Source: Pseudoxanthomonas kaohsiungensis (GTDB lineage: Bacteria; Pseudomonadota; Gammaproteobacteria; Xanthomonadales; Xanthomonadaceae). Taken from it: a stretch of DNA of 64,000 nucleotides. The stretch is taken from assembly GCF_010211765.1 (NCBI RefSeq), contig NZ_PDWO01000009.1, positions 93,421 to 157,420 of the forward strand, written 5' to 3'. This document shows positions 12,943 to 20,786 of this stretch, piece after piece. The position numbers were made by a program, and so were the translations under genes. The notes beneath the pieces are model-generated. The model searched no databases and was not told where the DNA came from. It saw nothing but the letters and a program-made list of their open reading frames with translations. Within the stretch, counting starts at the first letter, position 1, and the number at the start of each line of letters is the position of its first letter.

Positions 12943-13293
12943 TCAGTAGAACAGGGGCATGACGTAGGGGAACGCGAGGGCGATCAGTACCAGGGCGGAC
13001 ACGATCCAGAAAATCACCTTGTAGGCTGTTCGCACCTGGGGCACGGCACACACGTCGTCCGGTGCACAGGCGCGGGCGGGCCGGAAGATGCGGCGCCAGG
13101 CGAAGAACAGCGCGACGAGCGCGGCGCCGATGAAGATCGGCCGATACGGTTCGAGCGCGGTTAGGTTGCCGATCCAGGCGCCAGAGAAGCCTAGCGTGAT
13201 CAGCACCAGCGGGCCGAGGCAGCAGGTCGAGGCAAGGATGGCGGCCAAGCCGCCGGCAGCCAGTGCACCGCGGCCGTTGCTAGGTTTTGCCAT
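12943..13293 (-). CDS. merT: Mercuric ion transporter MerT
   Basis: A 116-residue inner-membrane protein with three hydrophobic segments. The vicinal pair Cys24-Cys25 in STCCLGP lies in the first membrane helix, and a second pair, Cys76 and Cys82 (ACAPDDVC), is in the cytoplasmic loop. These are the standard positions used to pass Hg(II) from MerP to MerA. It is the first gene after the mer promoter, with GGAGAC upstream of the ATG at 13293. No merC, merF or merD is present. Confidence 0.97.
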   Translation of the reverse strand: MAKPSNGRGALAAGGLAAILASTCCLGPLVLITLGFSGAWIGNLTALEPYRPIFIGAALVALFFAWRRIFRPARACAPDDVCAVPQVRTAYKVIFWIVSALVLIALAFPYVMPLFY

Positions 13294-13328
13294 GAGGGTC
13301 TCCTTCCGGGACTTTGCGTGATGCGCTA

Positions 13329-13360
13329 ACGTTACTTCCGTAGCCAAGTACGGAGTCAAG
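13329..13360 (-). promoter_or_regulatory. merTPA promoter and MerR operator
   Basis: On the minus strand the -35 box TTGACT (13359-13354) and the -10 box TAACGT (13334-13329) are separated by 19 bp. That is the over-long spacing that MerR corrects by twisting DNA when mercury binds. The spacer contains the MerR dyad GTAC...GTAC flanked by CCGTA and TACGG. The site ends four bases before the merR start, so it should control merR as well. Confidence 0.93.
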
Positions 13361-13364
13361 CGCC

Positions 13365-13826
13365 ATGATGAACATCCCGGAAACCCTGACCATCGGGGCC
13401 TTCGCCAAAGCAGCCGGGGTCAACGTGGAGACCATCCGGTTCTATCAGCGCAAGGGCTTGCTGCTGGAGCCGGATCGGCCCATCGGCGGCATCCGCCGCT
13501 ATGGGCCGACGGACGTGGACCGGGTGAAGTTCGTGAAGTCCGCTCAGCGCTTGGGCTTCAATCTGGACGAGGTTGCGCAATTGCTCAAGCTGGAGGACGG
13601 CACCCATTGCCACGAGTCCGCCGACCTCGCGGCAGCGCGGCTGGCGGATGTGCGCCTGCGGCTGGCCGATCTCCAGCGCATGGAGTTGGCGCTATCCCAA
13701 TTGGTCAAGGCATGCAGTTCGAGCCAAGGCAAGGTGACCTGCCCACTGATTGCTTCCTTGCACCGACATGCGCCAGCAGGAAAAACCCACACTGAAGGCT
13801 TGAAACGGACGAGCCTGCGAAACTAG
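13365..13826 (+). CDS. merR: Mercury-responsive regulator MerR
   Basis: A 153-residue MerR-family activator/repressor. The winged helix-turn-helix spans residues 8-75 ([20 protein letters not shown]), followed by the dimerisation helix. The three mercury ligands Cys82, Cys117 and Cys126 fall at the same numbers as in Tn501 MerR. The tail after residue 132 is longer than usual (family about 144 residues) and reads into the right end of the transposon. It is divergent from merTPA and shares the operator region. Confidence 0.96.
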   Translation: MMNIPETLTIGAFAKAAGVNVETIRFYQRKGLLLEPDRPIGGIRRYGPTDVDRVKFVKSAQRLGFNLDEVAQLLKLEDGTHCHESADLAAARLADVRLRLADLQRMELALSQLVKACSSSQGKVTCPLIASLHRHAPAGKTHTEGLKRTSLRN

Positions 13827-13874
13827 AAACCTACAAGCAAGAACAGTCAGACAAGCAAGTGCTTTAGCTGTCGT

Positions 13875-13897
13875 CCCACACTAAAATCCGGATACCC
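13875..13897 (-). repeat. Right terminal inverted repeat of the mer transposon
   Basis: Read on the minus strand it starts GGGTATCCGGA and ends GTGTGGG, matching the left end at 20 of 23 positions. Confidence 0.88.
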
Positions 13898-13905
13898 AAA
13901 AAAAG
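13898..13905. repeat. Target site duplication, right copy (AAAAAAAG)
   Basis: Identical to 9370-9377 and directly adjacent to the right terminal repeat. It is also the T-tract (on the minus strand) of the terminator at 13905-13929. Confidence 0.85.
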
Positions 13906-13929
13906 AAGGCCGGCATGGTGCCGGCCTTC
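13898..13929 (-). terminator. Rho-independent terminator of the glycine-zipper gene
   Basis: Perfect 11-bp stem GAAGGCCGGCA (13905-13915) and TGCCGGCCTTC (13919-13929) with a 3-nt loop, followed on the minus strand by seven T residues (13904-13898). It terminates the gene at 13974-14792. The transposon is inserted at the end of this T-tract. Confidence 0.88.
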
Positions 13930-13973
13930 CCGTCCTGCGATCGACTGGGCGATCCGCCGCCCCGCCGGCGTGG

Positions 13974-14792
13974 TTACTGCCGGGTCGCGCCCTCCGGCGC
14001 CTCGGCCACGGCGGTCGCCGTCACGATCTGGCCGTCCACCACCGGCAGGCGGTCGGTCTCCGGCTTGCTGTCCATCCGCAGCGTGCCTTCCCGGTCGTTG
14101 TAGCGATAGGTCACGTCGTAGCCGACGACCTTGTCGGTGTTGCCCAGCGCCACCCGGTCGCCCGGCTTGCTCGCCATGCGCATGGTGCCGGTGGTGCCGT
14201 CGGCGTTGCGGTAGGTCACGTTGTAGCCGGTCACCTTGCTCGACTCGGACACGGCCTGCTCGGTGTGGCACTGGCGCTCGGTGCGGGTCACGACCTTGCC
14301 GCCGACATGGCGCTTGTCGACCTGGTTGCCGACCACGCCGCCGGCGATCGCGCCGGCCGCGGTCGCGGCCTTCTTGCCGCTGCCGCCGCCGACCTGGTTG
14401 CCGAGCAGGCCGCCGATGACCGCGCCGGCCACGGTGCCGCCGACGTTGCCGTCCCGCTCGGGCAGCCGTTCCTCGACCACCACGTCCTCGCAGACTTCCC
14501 TGGGTACGCTGGTCTGGGTGGTTTCGCGCACCGGCTCGGTGCCGATCACGGTGGCGTAGAGCTTCTCCTTCTGGGTTACCGGATCGACCTTGACGATCTC
14601 GGCGTACTCCAGGGTGTTGGCCGCGATCTCGTCCTCGCCCGGGGCCGCGTCGTCGGCGGCCAGCGCCGCATCGGCCGGGGTGGCGAGCACCGAATCGGGT
14701 TGCCGGTCGCGGTTGTTCATGAAGGCCGCGGTAGCGATGCCCCCCACCAGCAGGGCACCGGCGGCGATCAGGATCGTAGTGGCTTGCTTCAT
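13974..14792 (-). CDS. Glycine-zipper 2TM-domain envelope protein
   Basis: A 272-residue protein from the ATG at 14792. Residues 6-24 form a hydrophobic signal anchor (TILIAAGALLVGGIATAAF). The centre (about residues 117-157) is a Gly/Ala-rich glycine-zipper region (GAVIGGLLGNQVGGGSGKKA then AGAIAGGVVGNQV), as in SlyB/PcP-type outer-membrane-associated proteins. The C-terminal part carries two similar segments, VTGYNVTYRN...TMRMASKPGD and VVGYDVTYRY...TLRMDSKPET, an internal duplication. A role in envelope integrity is inferred from the domain only. It ends at a strong terminator. Confidence 0.8.
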   Translation of the reverse strand: MKQATTILIAAGALLVGGIATAAFMNNRDRQPDSVLATPADAALAADDAAPGEDEIAANTLEYAEIVKVDPVTQKEKLYATVIGTEPVRETTQTSVPREVCEDVVVEERLPERDGNVGGTVAGAVIGGLLGNQVGGGSGKKAATAAGAIAGGVVGNQVDKRHVGGKVVTRTERQCHTEQAVSESSKVTGYNVTYRNADGTTGTMRMASKPGDRVALGNTDKVVGYDVTYRYNDREGTLRMDSKPETDRLPVVDGQIVTATAVAEAPEGATRQ

Positions 14793-14947
14793 GGCCTGGC
14801 TCCTAGCGGGCGGTTCCCGCATGACGTTCGGGGGAATTCCATCATGGCAAACCTGAACAGGACCCGGAATGCGTTCGACCGGCAAATTCTTCGAGTCTGT
14901 GACGGCCATGGTAGTTTGCGCGCGTGTTCCGAGCGAGGCCCGCCGCC

Positions 14948-15175
14948 ATGCCCAGCCCCCTCATGCTGCCGTTGATGCAATGGGCGCGCGGCCTGCGCTT
15001 CCCGACCCTGTTCAAGGTCACCATGGTGGCCTTCGCGATCAGCTTCCTGTGGCCGTTCGATCCGATCCCGCTGATCGACGAGGTCGTGCTGGGCCTGGCC
15101 ACGCTCCTGCTGGCCAACTGGAAACGGCGCAAGGATCCGCCGGCGCTGCCTGAACCGGAGCGGCGCCCGCAGTGA
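14948..15175 (+). CDS. Small membrane protein of the DUF6116 type
   Basis: A 75-residue protein from the ATG at 14948, preceded by GAGCGAGG; a GTG at 14924 would add 8 residues. It has a hydrophobic segment near residues 22-40 (LFKVTMVAFAISFLWPFDPI) and a second near 42-57 (IDEVVLGLATLLLANW). The short, Lys/Arg-rich tail is probably cytoplasmic. This family is common in xanthomonads and has no assigned function. It is divergent from the glycine-zipper gene and 43 bp before tatD. Confidence 0.7.
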   Translation: MPSPLMLPLMQWARGLRFPTLFKVTMVAFAISFLWPFDPIPLIDEVVLGLATLLLANWKRRKDPPALPEPERRPQ

Positions 15176-15218
15176 CCGGAGGCGCGATGACCGCGGCAAC
15201 CGGCGCGCACGCGACCTG

Positions 15219-15995
15219 ATGCGGCTGCTCGACAGCCACTGCCACCTGGATGCGGCCGAGTTCGATGCCGACCGCGACGCGGTGGTCGAGCGCGCGCGCG
15301 CCGCCGGCGTGCTCGGGCAGGTGGTACCGGCGGTGACCGCGGCCAGCTGGCCGAAGCTGCGCCAGGTCTGCCGCGCCTCGCCGGGCCTGTATCCTGCCTA
15401 CGGCCTGCATCCGACATTCTTGGCCGAGCACCGGCCCGACGACCTTCATCAGCTGGCGAGCTGGATCGAGAACGAGCATCCGCCCGCCATCGGCGAATGC
15501 GGCCTGGACTACTTCGTCGAAGGGCTCGACCGTGATGCGCAGGCGCACTACTTCGACGGCCAGCTGCGACTGGCCCGCGAGCATGGCTTGCCACTGATCG
15601 TGCACGCGCGTCGCGCGGTCGATGCGGTGATCGCCTCGATCCGCCGCCTCGGCGATGGACGGCTGCGTGGCGTGGTCCACAGTTTCTCCGGCAGCCCCGA
15701 GCAGGCGCGGCAGCTCTGGAGCCTGGGCTTCATGATCGGCCTGGGCGGTCCGCTGACCTACGAACGCGCGCAGCGCCTGCGCCGGCTGGTGGCGCAGATG
15801 CCGCTGGAGTTCCTGCTGCTGGAGACCGATGCGCCGGACCAGCCGGACGCCGGCATCCGTGGCCAGCGCAACGAGCCCGCGCGCCTGCGCCAGGTCCTGG
15901 ATGTCGTGGCGATGCTGCGCGGCCAGGCGCCCGAGGAGATCGCCGCGGCCACCACCGCCAATGCCGAACGCCTGTTCGCCCTCCCTGCCCCGTAG
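15219..15995 (+). CDS. tatD: TatD-family metal-dependent hydrolase
   Basis: A 258-residue amidohydrolase-superfamily protein. Metal ligands are visible as DSHCHLD (residues 5-11), the glutamate in IGECGLDYF (about 92-100), the histidines in LIVHARRA and VVHSFSG, and the aspartate in LLETDAPD. TatD proteins act as 3'-5' exonucleases or DNases in oxidative DNA repair and RNA quality control, despite the name. The TAG stop at 15993-15995 is part of a GTAG palindrome. YcfH or YjjV paralogue status cannot be decided here. Confidence 0.92.
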   Translation: MRLLDSHCHLDAAEFDADRDAVVERARAAGVLGQVVPAVTAASWPKLRQVCRASPGLYPAYGLHPTFLAEHRPDDLHQLASWIENEHPPAIGECGLDYFVEGLDRDAQAHYFDGQLRLAREHGLPLIVHARRAVDAVIASIRRLGDGRLRGVVHSFSGSPEQARQLWSLGFMIGLGGPLTYERAQRLRRLVAQMPLEFLLLETDAPDQPDAGIRGQRNEPARLRQVLDVVAMLRGQAPEEIAAATTANAERLFALPAP

Positions 15996-16144
15996 CGCCG
16001 GGCTTGCCCGGCTGCAGCGCCCGCCGGCCGACACGTCGTCGACAGCAGCGGGGCAAGCCCCGCTCCACGGGCACGGGGCGCGGTCCGAATGGTCCGCCAC
16101 CGGCGGGACGCCCTGTCGAAGCAGCGGGGCGAGCCCCGCTCTAC
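15992..16144. repeat. Cluster of three GTAG-type palindromes between tatD and tcdA
   Basis: Hairpins at 15992-16014 (GTAG then GCCGGGC/GCCCGGC), 16047-16068 and 16123-16144 (AGCGGGG/CCCCGCT ending CCAC or CTAC). The tetranucleotides at the outer ends provide the stop codons of both flanking genes: TAG of tatD (15993-15995) and TAG of tcdA (16143-16141). Confidence 0.8.
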
Positions 16145-16938
16145 GCGGCGATGCGGCGCTTGAGCAGCAACTCCAGTGCCTTGCCGGCGGCGGCGAAGGC
16201 GAATGCGCCGGTGACGTGGGTGGCCGCGCCGAGGCCGGCGCCGCAGTCCAGCTTGAGCGCGGCGTCGGCGCCCATCGCCGGGCGCACGCCGCAGACACTG
16301 CCGTCGGCCTGCGGATACTTCACGTTCTCCAGCGAATAGACCGCCGGTACGCCGAAGAAGCGGTCCGGGTTCTTCGGGAACCGGTGCTCGCCCCGCAACT
16401 TCTTGCGCACCAGCGCCAGCATCGCGTCGTGCTCGGTACGGGACAGGTCGCGGACCCGGACCAGCGTGGGATCGGTGCGACCGCCCGCGGAGCCGACGGT
16501 CAGCATCGGCAGCTTGCGCCGGCGGCACCAGGCGATGGATTCGACCTTGGTGCGGACGCTGTCGCAGGCATCGACCACCAGCTCGACGCCGCCCCCCAGC
16601 AGTTCCTCGAGGTTGGCGCCGGTAAGGAATGCGGCCACGGGCCGGGCCTCGATCGCCGGATTGATCGCGCGGCAGCGTTCGGCCATCGCCTCGGCCTTGT
16701 TGCGTCCGTACTGCCCGGCGACCGCCGGCAACTGCCGGTTGGTGTTGGAGATGCACAGGTCGTCGGCATCGACCAGGTCGAGCGCGCCGACCGCCGAGCG
16801 CGCCAGCGCCTCGGCCACCCACGAACCGACGCCGCCCAGGCCGACCACCGCCACGCGCCGGGTCGCCAGCCATTCGACCGCGCCGCGGCCGTACAGCCGG
16901 TCGATGCCGGCGAAACGTTCGAAAACGGATGCTTCCAT
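16141..16938 (-). CDS. tcdA: tRNA threonylcarbamoyladenosine dehydratase
   Basis: A 265-residue E1-like (ThiF/MoeB fold) enzyme. The nucleotide-binding loop GLGGVGSW is at residues 33-40. NTNRQLPAVAGQYGRNKAEA and VVDACDSVRTK are the conserved adenylation-site segments. TcdA (formerly CsdL/YgdL) dehydrates t6A at position 37 of ANN-decoding tRNAs to its cyclic form, using ATP. The length matches the family (about 268 residues). It is convergent with tatD, with only REP palindromes between them. The C-terminal membrane-like helix (GAFAFAAAGKALELLL) is normal for the family. Confidence 0.95.
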   Translation of the reverse strand: MEASVFERFAGIDRLYGRGAVEWLATRRVAVVGLGGVGSWVAEALARSAVGALDLVDADDLCISNTNRQLPAVAGQYGRNKAEAMAERCRAINPAIEARPVAAFLTGANLEELLGGGVELVVDACDSVRTKVESIAWCRRRKLPMLTVGSAGGRTDPTLVRVRDLSRTEHDAMLALVRKKLRGEHRFPKNPDRFFGVPAVYSLENVKYPQADGSVCGVRPAMGADAALKLDCGAGLGAATHVTGAFAFAAAGKALELLLKRRIAA

Positions 16939-17029
16939 GCGCGCATTCTACCGGGGGTGCATCGACACCCGGCGCGGCCCTATCATCCTGCGCGCCGCCA
17001 CCCATCGCCACGTACAAGGAGTCCACCGC

Positions 17030-17461
17030 ATGGCCAGCCAGCCGCCCCGAACCGGCAACGCAGGACGTTACCTGTTCCTTTTCCTGGTCGGCCTGGTCAC
17101 CGGCGCGGTCTGCGCGGTGATGGCGCTGCGGGCGCTGCAGGCGCGCAGCGACCCGTTCCCCGACGCGCTGATGCAGGTCATGGCCAGGCAATCGGCCGAG
17201 CTGGGCAAGTCGGCCAAGGCCAACCGCTGCGCGGTCAGCGACAGCCTGCCGCGGCTGCAGTCGTTGCGGGCGATGTCCAACGACATCGAGATGGCCTTCC
17301 CCGGACTGAAGGACGACAGCCGTTTCGCGGCCGCCGCCAGCGGGCTGCGGGCCACGCTCGACGAGACCCTGTCCGCGCCGCCGGCGGACTGCGCGCAACT
17401 GGCCGCGGCAAGCGAACGCATCGGCGAGGACTGCAAGGCCTGCCATCGCGATTTCCGCTGA
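17030..17461 (+). CDS. Membrane-anchored cytochrome c with C-terminal heme motif
   Basis: A 143-residue protein with an N-terminal membrane anchor (residues 13-31, GRYLFLFLVGLVTGAVCAVMA) and a soluble periplasmic part. The only heme c motif, CKACH (Cys135, Cys138, His139), is five residues from the end, as in class II cytochromes c (cytochrome c-prime and c556), where a four-helix bundle precedes the C-terminal heme site. The predicted helices before it fit that fold. AAGGAG precedes the ATG at 17030. An electron-transfer partner is not evident nearby. Confidence 0.75.
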   Translation: MASQPPRTGNAGRYLFLFLVGLVTGAVCAVMALRALQARSDPFPDALMQVMARQSAELGKSAKANRCAVSDSLPRLQSLRAMSNDIEMAFPGLKDDSRFAAAASGLRATLDETLSAPPADCAQLAAASERIGEDCKACHRDFR

Positions 17462-17604
17462 ACCATCGCTGAGAGGATGCCCGCGAGGCCCCGCCGCGCC
17501 GCGGACGATTGGCATTGCGTTCACATGCATGCGATGACGATGGCCGCCAGCACGACCGCAGGTCGCGCACCGGTCCGCCACCCCGTCACCGAGGAGTATC
17601 GAGG

Positions 17605-18081
17605 ATGAAGCAAACCCACCTGATCGGCCTGGCCGCCTTCGGCATGCTTGCCCTGGCCGGCTGCACCACGACTTCGCCCAACTACGGCAGCTCCGGCTAC
17701 GGCAGCTCCGCGCCTTATCCCTCGCAGGCCCGCTGCGCCGACTGCGGCCTGGTCACCCGGATCGACGTGGTCGCCTCCAACCGCAGCGCCCCGTCGGCCA
17801 CCGGCGCGATCCTGGGCGGCATCGTCGGCGCGGTCGCCGGCCACGAGATCTCGGACAAGACCGGCGGCAGCAAGGGCAACCAGAACGTGTCGGCGGTCGC
17901 CGGCGCGGCCGCGGGCGCGATGGCCGGCAACGCCATCCAGAAGAACGTCACCTCCGACACCTACAACATCCACGTGCGCATGGACGATGGCCGCACGGTC
18001 GTGATCAACCAGCGCGACCTCGGCGGCATCCGCGAAAACACCTACGTGCGCGTGGTCAACGGCAAGGTCGTGCTGCGCTGA
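17605..18081 (+). CDS. Glycine-zipper 2TM lipoprotein (SlyB/PcP-like)
   Basis: A 158-residue outer-membrane lipoprotein. The signal peptide ends in the lipobox LAGC, with Cys at about residue 20. A glycine-zipper segment, GAILGGIVGAVAGHEI, follows and continues through VAGAAAGAMAGNAIQ. The C-terminal part (YNIHVRMDDGRTVVINQRD) is a small beta domain common in this family. GAGGAGTATCGAGG precedes the ATG. SlyB-like proteins stabilise the outer membrane under stress; that role is inferred by domain. It resembles the protein at 13974-14792 in having a zipper plus C-terminal beta segment. Confidence 0.87.
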   Translation: MKQTHLIGLAAFGMLALAGCTTTSPNYGSSGYGSSAPYPSQARCADCGLVTRIDVVASNRSAPSATGAILGGIVGAVAGHEISDKTGGSKGNQNVSAVAGAAAGAMAGNAIQKNVTSDTYNIHVRMDDGRTVVINQRDLGGIRENTYVRVVNGKVVLR

Positions 18082-18108
18082 CGCAGCGCCGCATCAAGCC
18101 TGTCGCGC

Positions 18109-18142
18109 AAAAAGGAACGGCCCGCTACTGGCGGGCCGTTCC
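18109..18142 (-). terminator. Rho-independent terminator of the cold-shock gene
   Basis: Perfect 12-bp stem: GGAACGGCCCGC (18114-18125) with GCGGGCCGTTCC (18131-18142), loop TACTG. On the minus strand it is followed by five T residues (18113-18109). It lies just after the cspA stop; in the other direction there is no T-tract. Confidence 0.9.
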
Positions 18143-18164
18143 GGTACAGGCTTGATCAGGTTTG

Positions 18165-18374
18165 TCAGGCGGCCTGGACGGCGTCCGCCTGCAGGCCCTT
18201 CTGGCCCTGCACGACGGTGAAGCTGACCTTCTGGCCTTCCTTGAGGCTCTTGAAGCCCTGCATCTGGATGGCGCGGAAGTGGACGAACACGTCCTCGCCA
18301 TTCTCGCGGCTGATGAATCCGAATCCCTTGGCATCGTTGAACCACTTCACGGTGCCGACTTCGCGATCTGCCAT
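18165..18374 (-). CDS. cspA: CspA-family cold-shock protein
   Basis: A 69-residue single cold-shock domain protein. The RNA-binding motifs KGFGFI (residues 16-21) and DVFVHF (28-33) are intact. Such proteins act as RNA chaperones that melt secondary structure. GGAGTCGCAGTA precedes the ATG at 18374. About 230 bp of non-coding DNA lies upstream, enough for the long structured 5' leader typical of cold-inducible csp genes, though I cannot assign its start. A strong terminator follows. Confidence 0.96.
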   Translation of the reverse strand: MADREVGTVKWFNDAKGFGFISRENGEDVFVHFRAIQMQGFKSLKEGQKVSFTVVQGQKGLQADAVQAA

Positions 18375-18606
18375 TACTGCGACTCCTCGAAACTTTGCTG
18401 GGTGGTGGATACGCCGTTGCCACGGCGGCTGGTTGCAAGGAGTACGCGCGGTGTAACGATGTAGCGGACCATCATCACGGGACCTACCGCATTCGGCCAC
18501 GAGTCACGGTGACCTTGTCAAGCGCAGCGGCCCAAAATTACCCCCCGTCCGGGGGAAATGCAATCATGCCAAGGACTTGGCCCGCCCCGGGCAGGAAAAG
18601 ACGCTG

Positions 18607-19092
18607 ATGGATCCCGCACTCTTCTGGTACGTGGTGGCGGCCGTGCTGGCCCTGGTCGGCCTGGCCGGGGTGATCCTGCCCGCCCTGCCCGGCCTGCCCC
18701 TGGTCTTCGCCGGCATGCTGGTCGCCGCCTGGGCCGGGGATTTCCAGCGCATCGGCCCGGTCACCCTGGTCCTGCTCGGCCTGCTGACCGCGCTGTCGGT
18801 GGTGGCGGACTTCGTCGCCACCGCCGCGGGCGCCAAGCGGGTCGGGGCCGGTCCGCTGGCGGTCTGGGGCGCCGCGCTGGGAACCCTGGCGGGCGTGTTC
18901 TTCGGGCCGGTCGGCCTCCTCGCCGGCCCCTTCCTCGGCGCGCTGCTGGGCGAGCTGTGGCATACCCGCGCCCTCCGCCGCGCGACGCACGTGGGGCTGG
19001 CCACCTGGCTGGGCCTGCTGCTCGGCACCGTGCTGAAACTGGCCCTGGCCTTCGCCATGCTCGGGCTGTTCGTATTCGCCTGGTTCGTCTGA
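18607..19092 (+). CDS. DUF456-family integral membrane protein
   Basis: A 161-residue hydrophobic protein with about four or five membrane segments. It shows the DUF456 hallmarks: VILPALPGLPLVFAGML near the N-terminus, VADFVATAAGAKRVGA in the middle, and FFGPVGLLAGPFLGALLGE towards the C-terminus. Glycine-rich pairs of helices are typical. The function of this family is unknown. The ATG at 18607 is divergent from cspA and 19 bp before pldA, so the two may be cotranscribed. Confidence 0.88.
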   Translation: MDPALFWYVVAAVLALVGLAGVILPALPGLPLVFAGMLVAAWAGDFQRIGPVTLVLLGLLTALSVVADFVATAAGAKRVGAGPLAVWGAALGTLAGVFFGPVGLLAGPFLGALLGELWHTRALRRATHVGLATWLGLLLGTVLKLALAFAMLGLFVFAWFV

Positions 19093-19111
19093 CTTCAATG
19101 GAGCCCCATCC

Positions 19112-20305
19112 GTGACCCGGTCCCCCGCCTTGCCCCGCACCCTGGCCCTGATCGCCCCGCTGTACGCCATCGCCGGCGGGTTGGCGGCGCAGGAGTCGAC
19201 CGCCCTCCCCGGTACCGCCGACGCCTGCCGCGCGATCGCCTCGGACGCCGCCCGCCTGGCCTGCTACGACGCCGTGTATGGCCGCGACGCCGACCACACC
19301 CGCGATGCCGACCAGCAGGCGCGGGCCGCCGAGGAACAGGTGAAGCAACAGCGCGCCGAACAGCGCGCGGCAGCCCTGCCGCCGGACGCCACCGCGGGCC
19401 AGCGTGCGCGCCACCGCACCGGGGAGCTGTTCGGCCGCCACGACCTGGCGCAGGACCCCGCCGCCCTGGACGCGATCGCCAACGCCGGCCGCGGGTCGCT
19501 GCTCGACAGCCGCTGGGAACTGGCCAAGGACTCCAAGCTCGGCATCTTCCAGTTCCGCGCCTACAAGCCGGTGTACCTGCTGCCCGCGTTCTGGACCAGC
19601 GACGTCAACGACATGCCCAGTTCGCCCAACCCCAACAACACCGTGACCTCGCCGGAGGAGCTGGACAGCGTCGAGGCCAAGTTCCAGATCAGCTTCAAGA
19701 CCAAGCTGGCCGAAAACGTGTTCGGCGACAACGGCGACGTCTGGGCCGGCTACACCCAGAGCTCGCGCTGGCAGGTCTACAACTCGGAAATCTCGCGGCC
19801 GTTCCGCGAGACCAACTACGAGCCGGAGATCATGCTGCTGTTCCGCAACAACTACAGCCTGCTCGGCTGGAACGGGCGCATGACCGGAATCAGCTTCAAC
19901 CACCAGTCCAACGGCCGCAGCGACCCGCTCTCGCGCAGCTGGAACCGGGTGATCCTCAACGTCGGCCTGGACCGCGAGAACTGGGCCTTCGTGGTGCGGC
20001 CCTGGTACCGCATCGAGGAGGACGCGGCCGACGACAACAACGCGGACATCGAGGACTACGTCGGCCGCGGCGACGCGCTGCTGGTCTACAACCGCAATGG
20101 CCACGAGCTGTCGCTGACCGCGCGCCACTCGCTGCGCGGCGGCGACCGCTCGCACGGCTCGCTGCAGCTGGACTACGGCTTCCCGATCACCAACCTGCTG
20201 CGCGGTCACGTGCAGGTGTTCGACGGCTACGGCGAGAGCATGATCGACTACAACCACCGCGCCACCTACGTGGGCGTGGGCTTCGCCCTGCTGGAGTGGT
20301 TCTGA
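19112..20305 (+). CDS. pldA: Outer-membrane phospholipase A1
   Basis: A 397-residue protein beginning at the GTG at 19112. The first 25 residues form a signal peptide. A non-barrel N-terminal extension of about 110 residues follows (Gln/Ala-rich around 65-90), then the twelve-strand barrel. The catalytic region GISFNHQSNGRSDPLSRSWNR contains the His and Ser of the PldA active site (NHxSNG). The barrel ends in the aromatic residue of LLEWF, as expected for BAM recognition. PldA hydrolyses phospholipids that reach the outer leaflet. It overlaps the following gene by one base (TGATG). Confidence 0.94.
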   Translation: MTRSPALPRTLALIAPLYAIAGGLAAQESTALPGTADACRAIASDAARLACYDAVYGRDADHTRDADQQARAAEEQVKQQRAEQRAAALPPDATAGQRARHRTGELFGRHDLAQDPAALDAIANAGRGSLLDSRWELAKDSKLGIFQFRAYKPVYLLPAFWTSDVNDMPSSPNPNNTVTSPEELDSVEAKFQISFKTKLAENVFGDNGDVWAGYTQSSRWQVYNSEISRPFRETNYEPEIMLLFRNNYSLLGWNGRMTGISFNHQSNGRSDPLSRSWNRVILNVGLDRENWAFVVRPWYRIEEDAADDNNADIEDYVGRGDALLVYNRNGHELSLTARHSLRGGDRSHGSLQLDYGFPITNLLRGHVQVFDGYGESMIDYNHRATYVGVGFALLEWF

Positions 20306-20658
20306 TGGACGCGGCCCGCGTCGTGGTCTGGCACAACCCGCGGTGCTCGAACTCGCGCGCCGTGCTGCAGCTTCTTCGCGATCGCGGGGTCGAGCCGGAC
20401 GTGGTCGACTACCTTGCGGAGCCGCCCGATCGCGCAGCCCTGCTCCGGGTCGCCGGGGAAAGCGGCCTGGGACTGCGCGGACTGGTGCGGGAAAAGGAAC
20501 CGGCCTACGCCGAGCAAGGGCTTGCCGATGCCGACGACGAGGCCCTGCTGGCGGCCATGCTCGACAACCCGCGCCTGATCAACCGGCCCGTGGTGGTTAC
20601 CCCGCGCGGCACCCGCCTGTGCCGCCCGCCGGAAACGGTGCTGCCACTCCTGGACTGA
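20305..20658 (+). CDS. arsC: ArsC/Spx-family reductase (arsenate reductase, glutaredoxin type)
   Basis: A 117-residue thioredoxin-fold protein. HNPRCSNSR at residues 10-18 holds the catalytic Cys14 and the arginine expected for arsenate binding. LINRPVVV contains the cis-proline region, followed by RLCRPPE near the C-terminus. ArsC uses glutathione and glutaredoxin to reduce arsenate to arsenite. The ATG overlaps the pldA stop. No arsR, arsB or acr3 is nearby, so a housekeeping role, or a relative such as YfgD, is equally possible. Confidence 0.82.
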   Translation: MDAARVVVWHNPRCSNSRAVLQLLRDRGVEPDVVDYLAEPPDRAALLRVAGESGLGLRGLVREKEPAYAEQGLADADDEALLAAMLDNPRLINRPVVVTPRGTRLCRPPETVLPLLD

Positions 20659-20786
20659 CGTGCGCGCGTCGCCCGCCACGGCGCGGGCTGGAACGGAATC
20701 GACCTGCGCGCAGGCGGACGCCGCGCAAGCCCCTCCGCTGTCCGGGGCGCCCCGCACCCGCCGCGAAACGGGCCGTGCCGCTGGGC

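Noticed and set aside
13786..13796. CCCACACTGAA inside the 3' end of merR as a right-end subterminal repeat
   Set aside because: Only about 11 bp match the core and it is within coding sequence; mentioned with the left-end repeats but not counted as a site.
20305..20658. Arsenic-resistance operon around the ArsC-like gene
   Set aside because: No arsR, arsB/acr3 or arsH is adjacent; the neighbour is pldA, so it is described only as an ArsC-family reductase.
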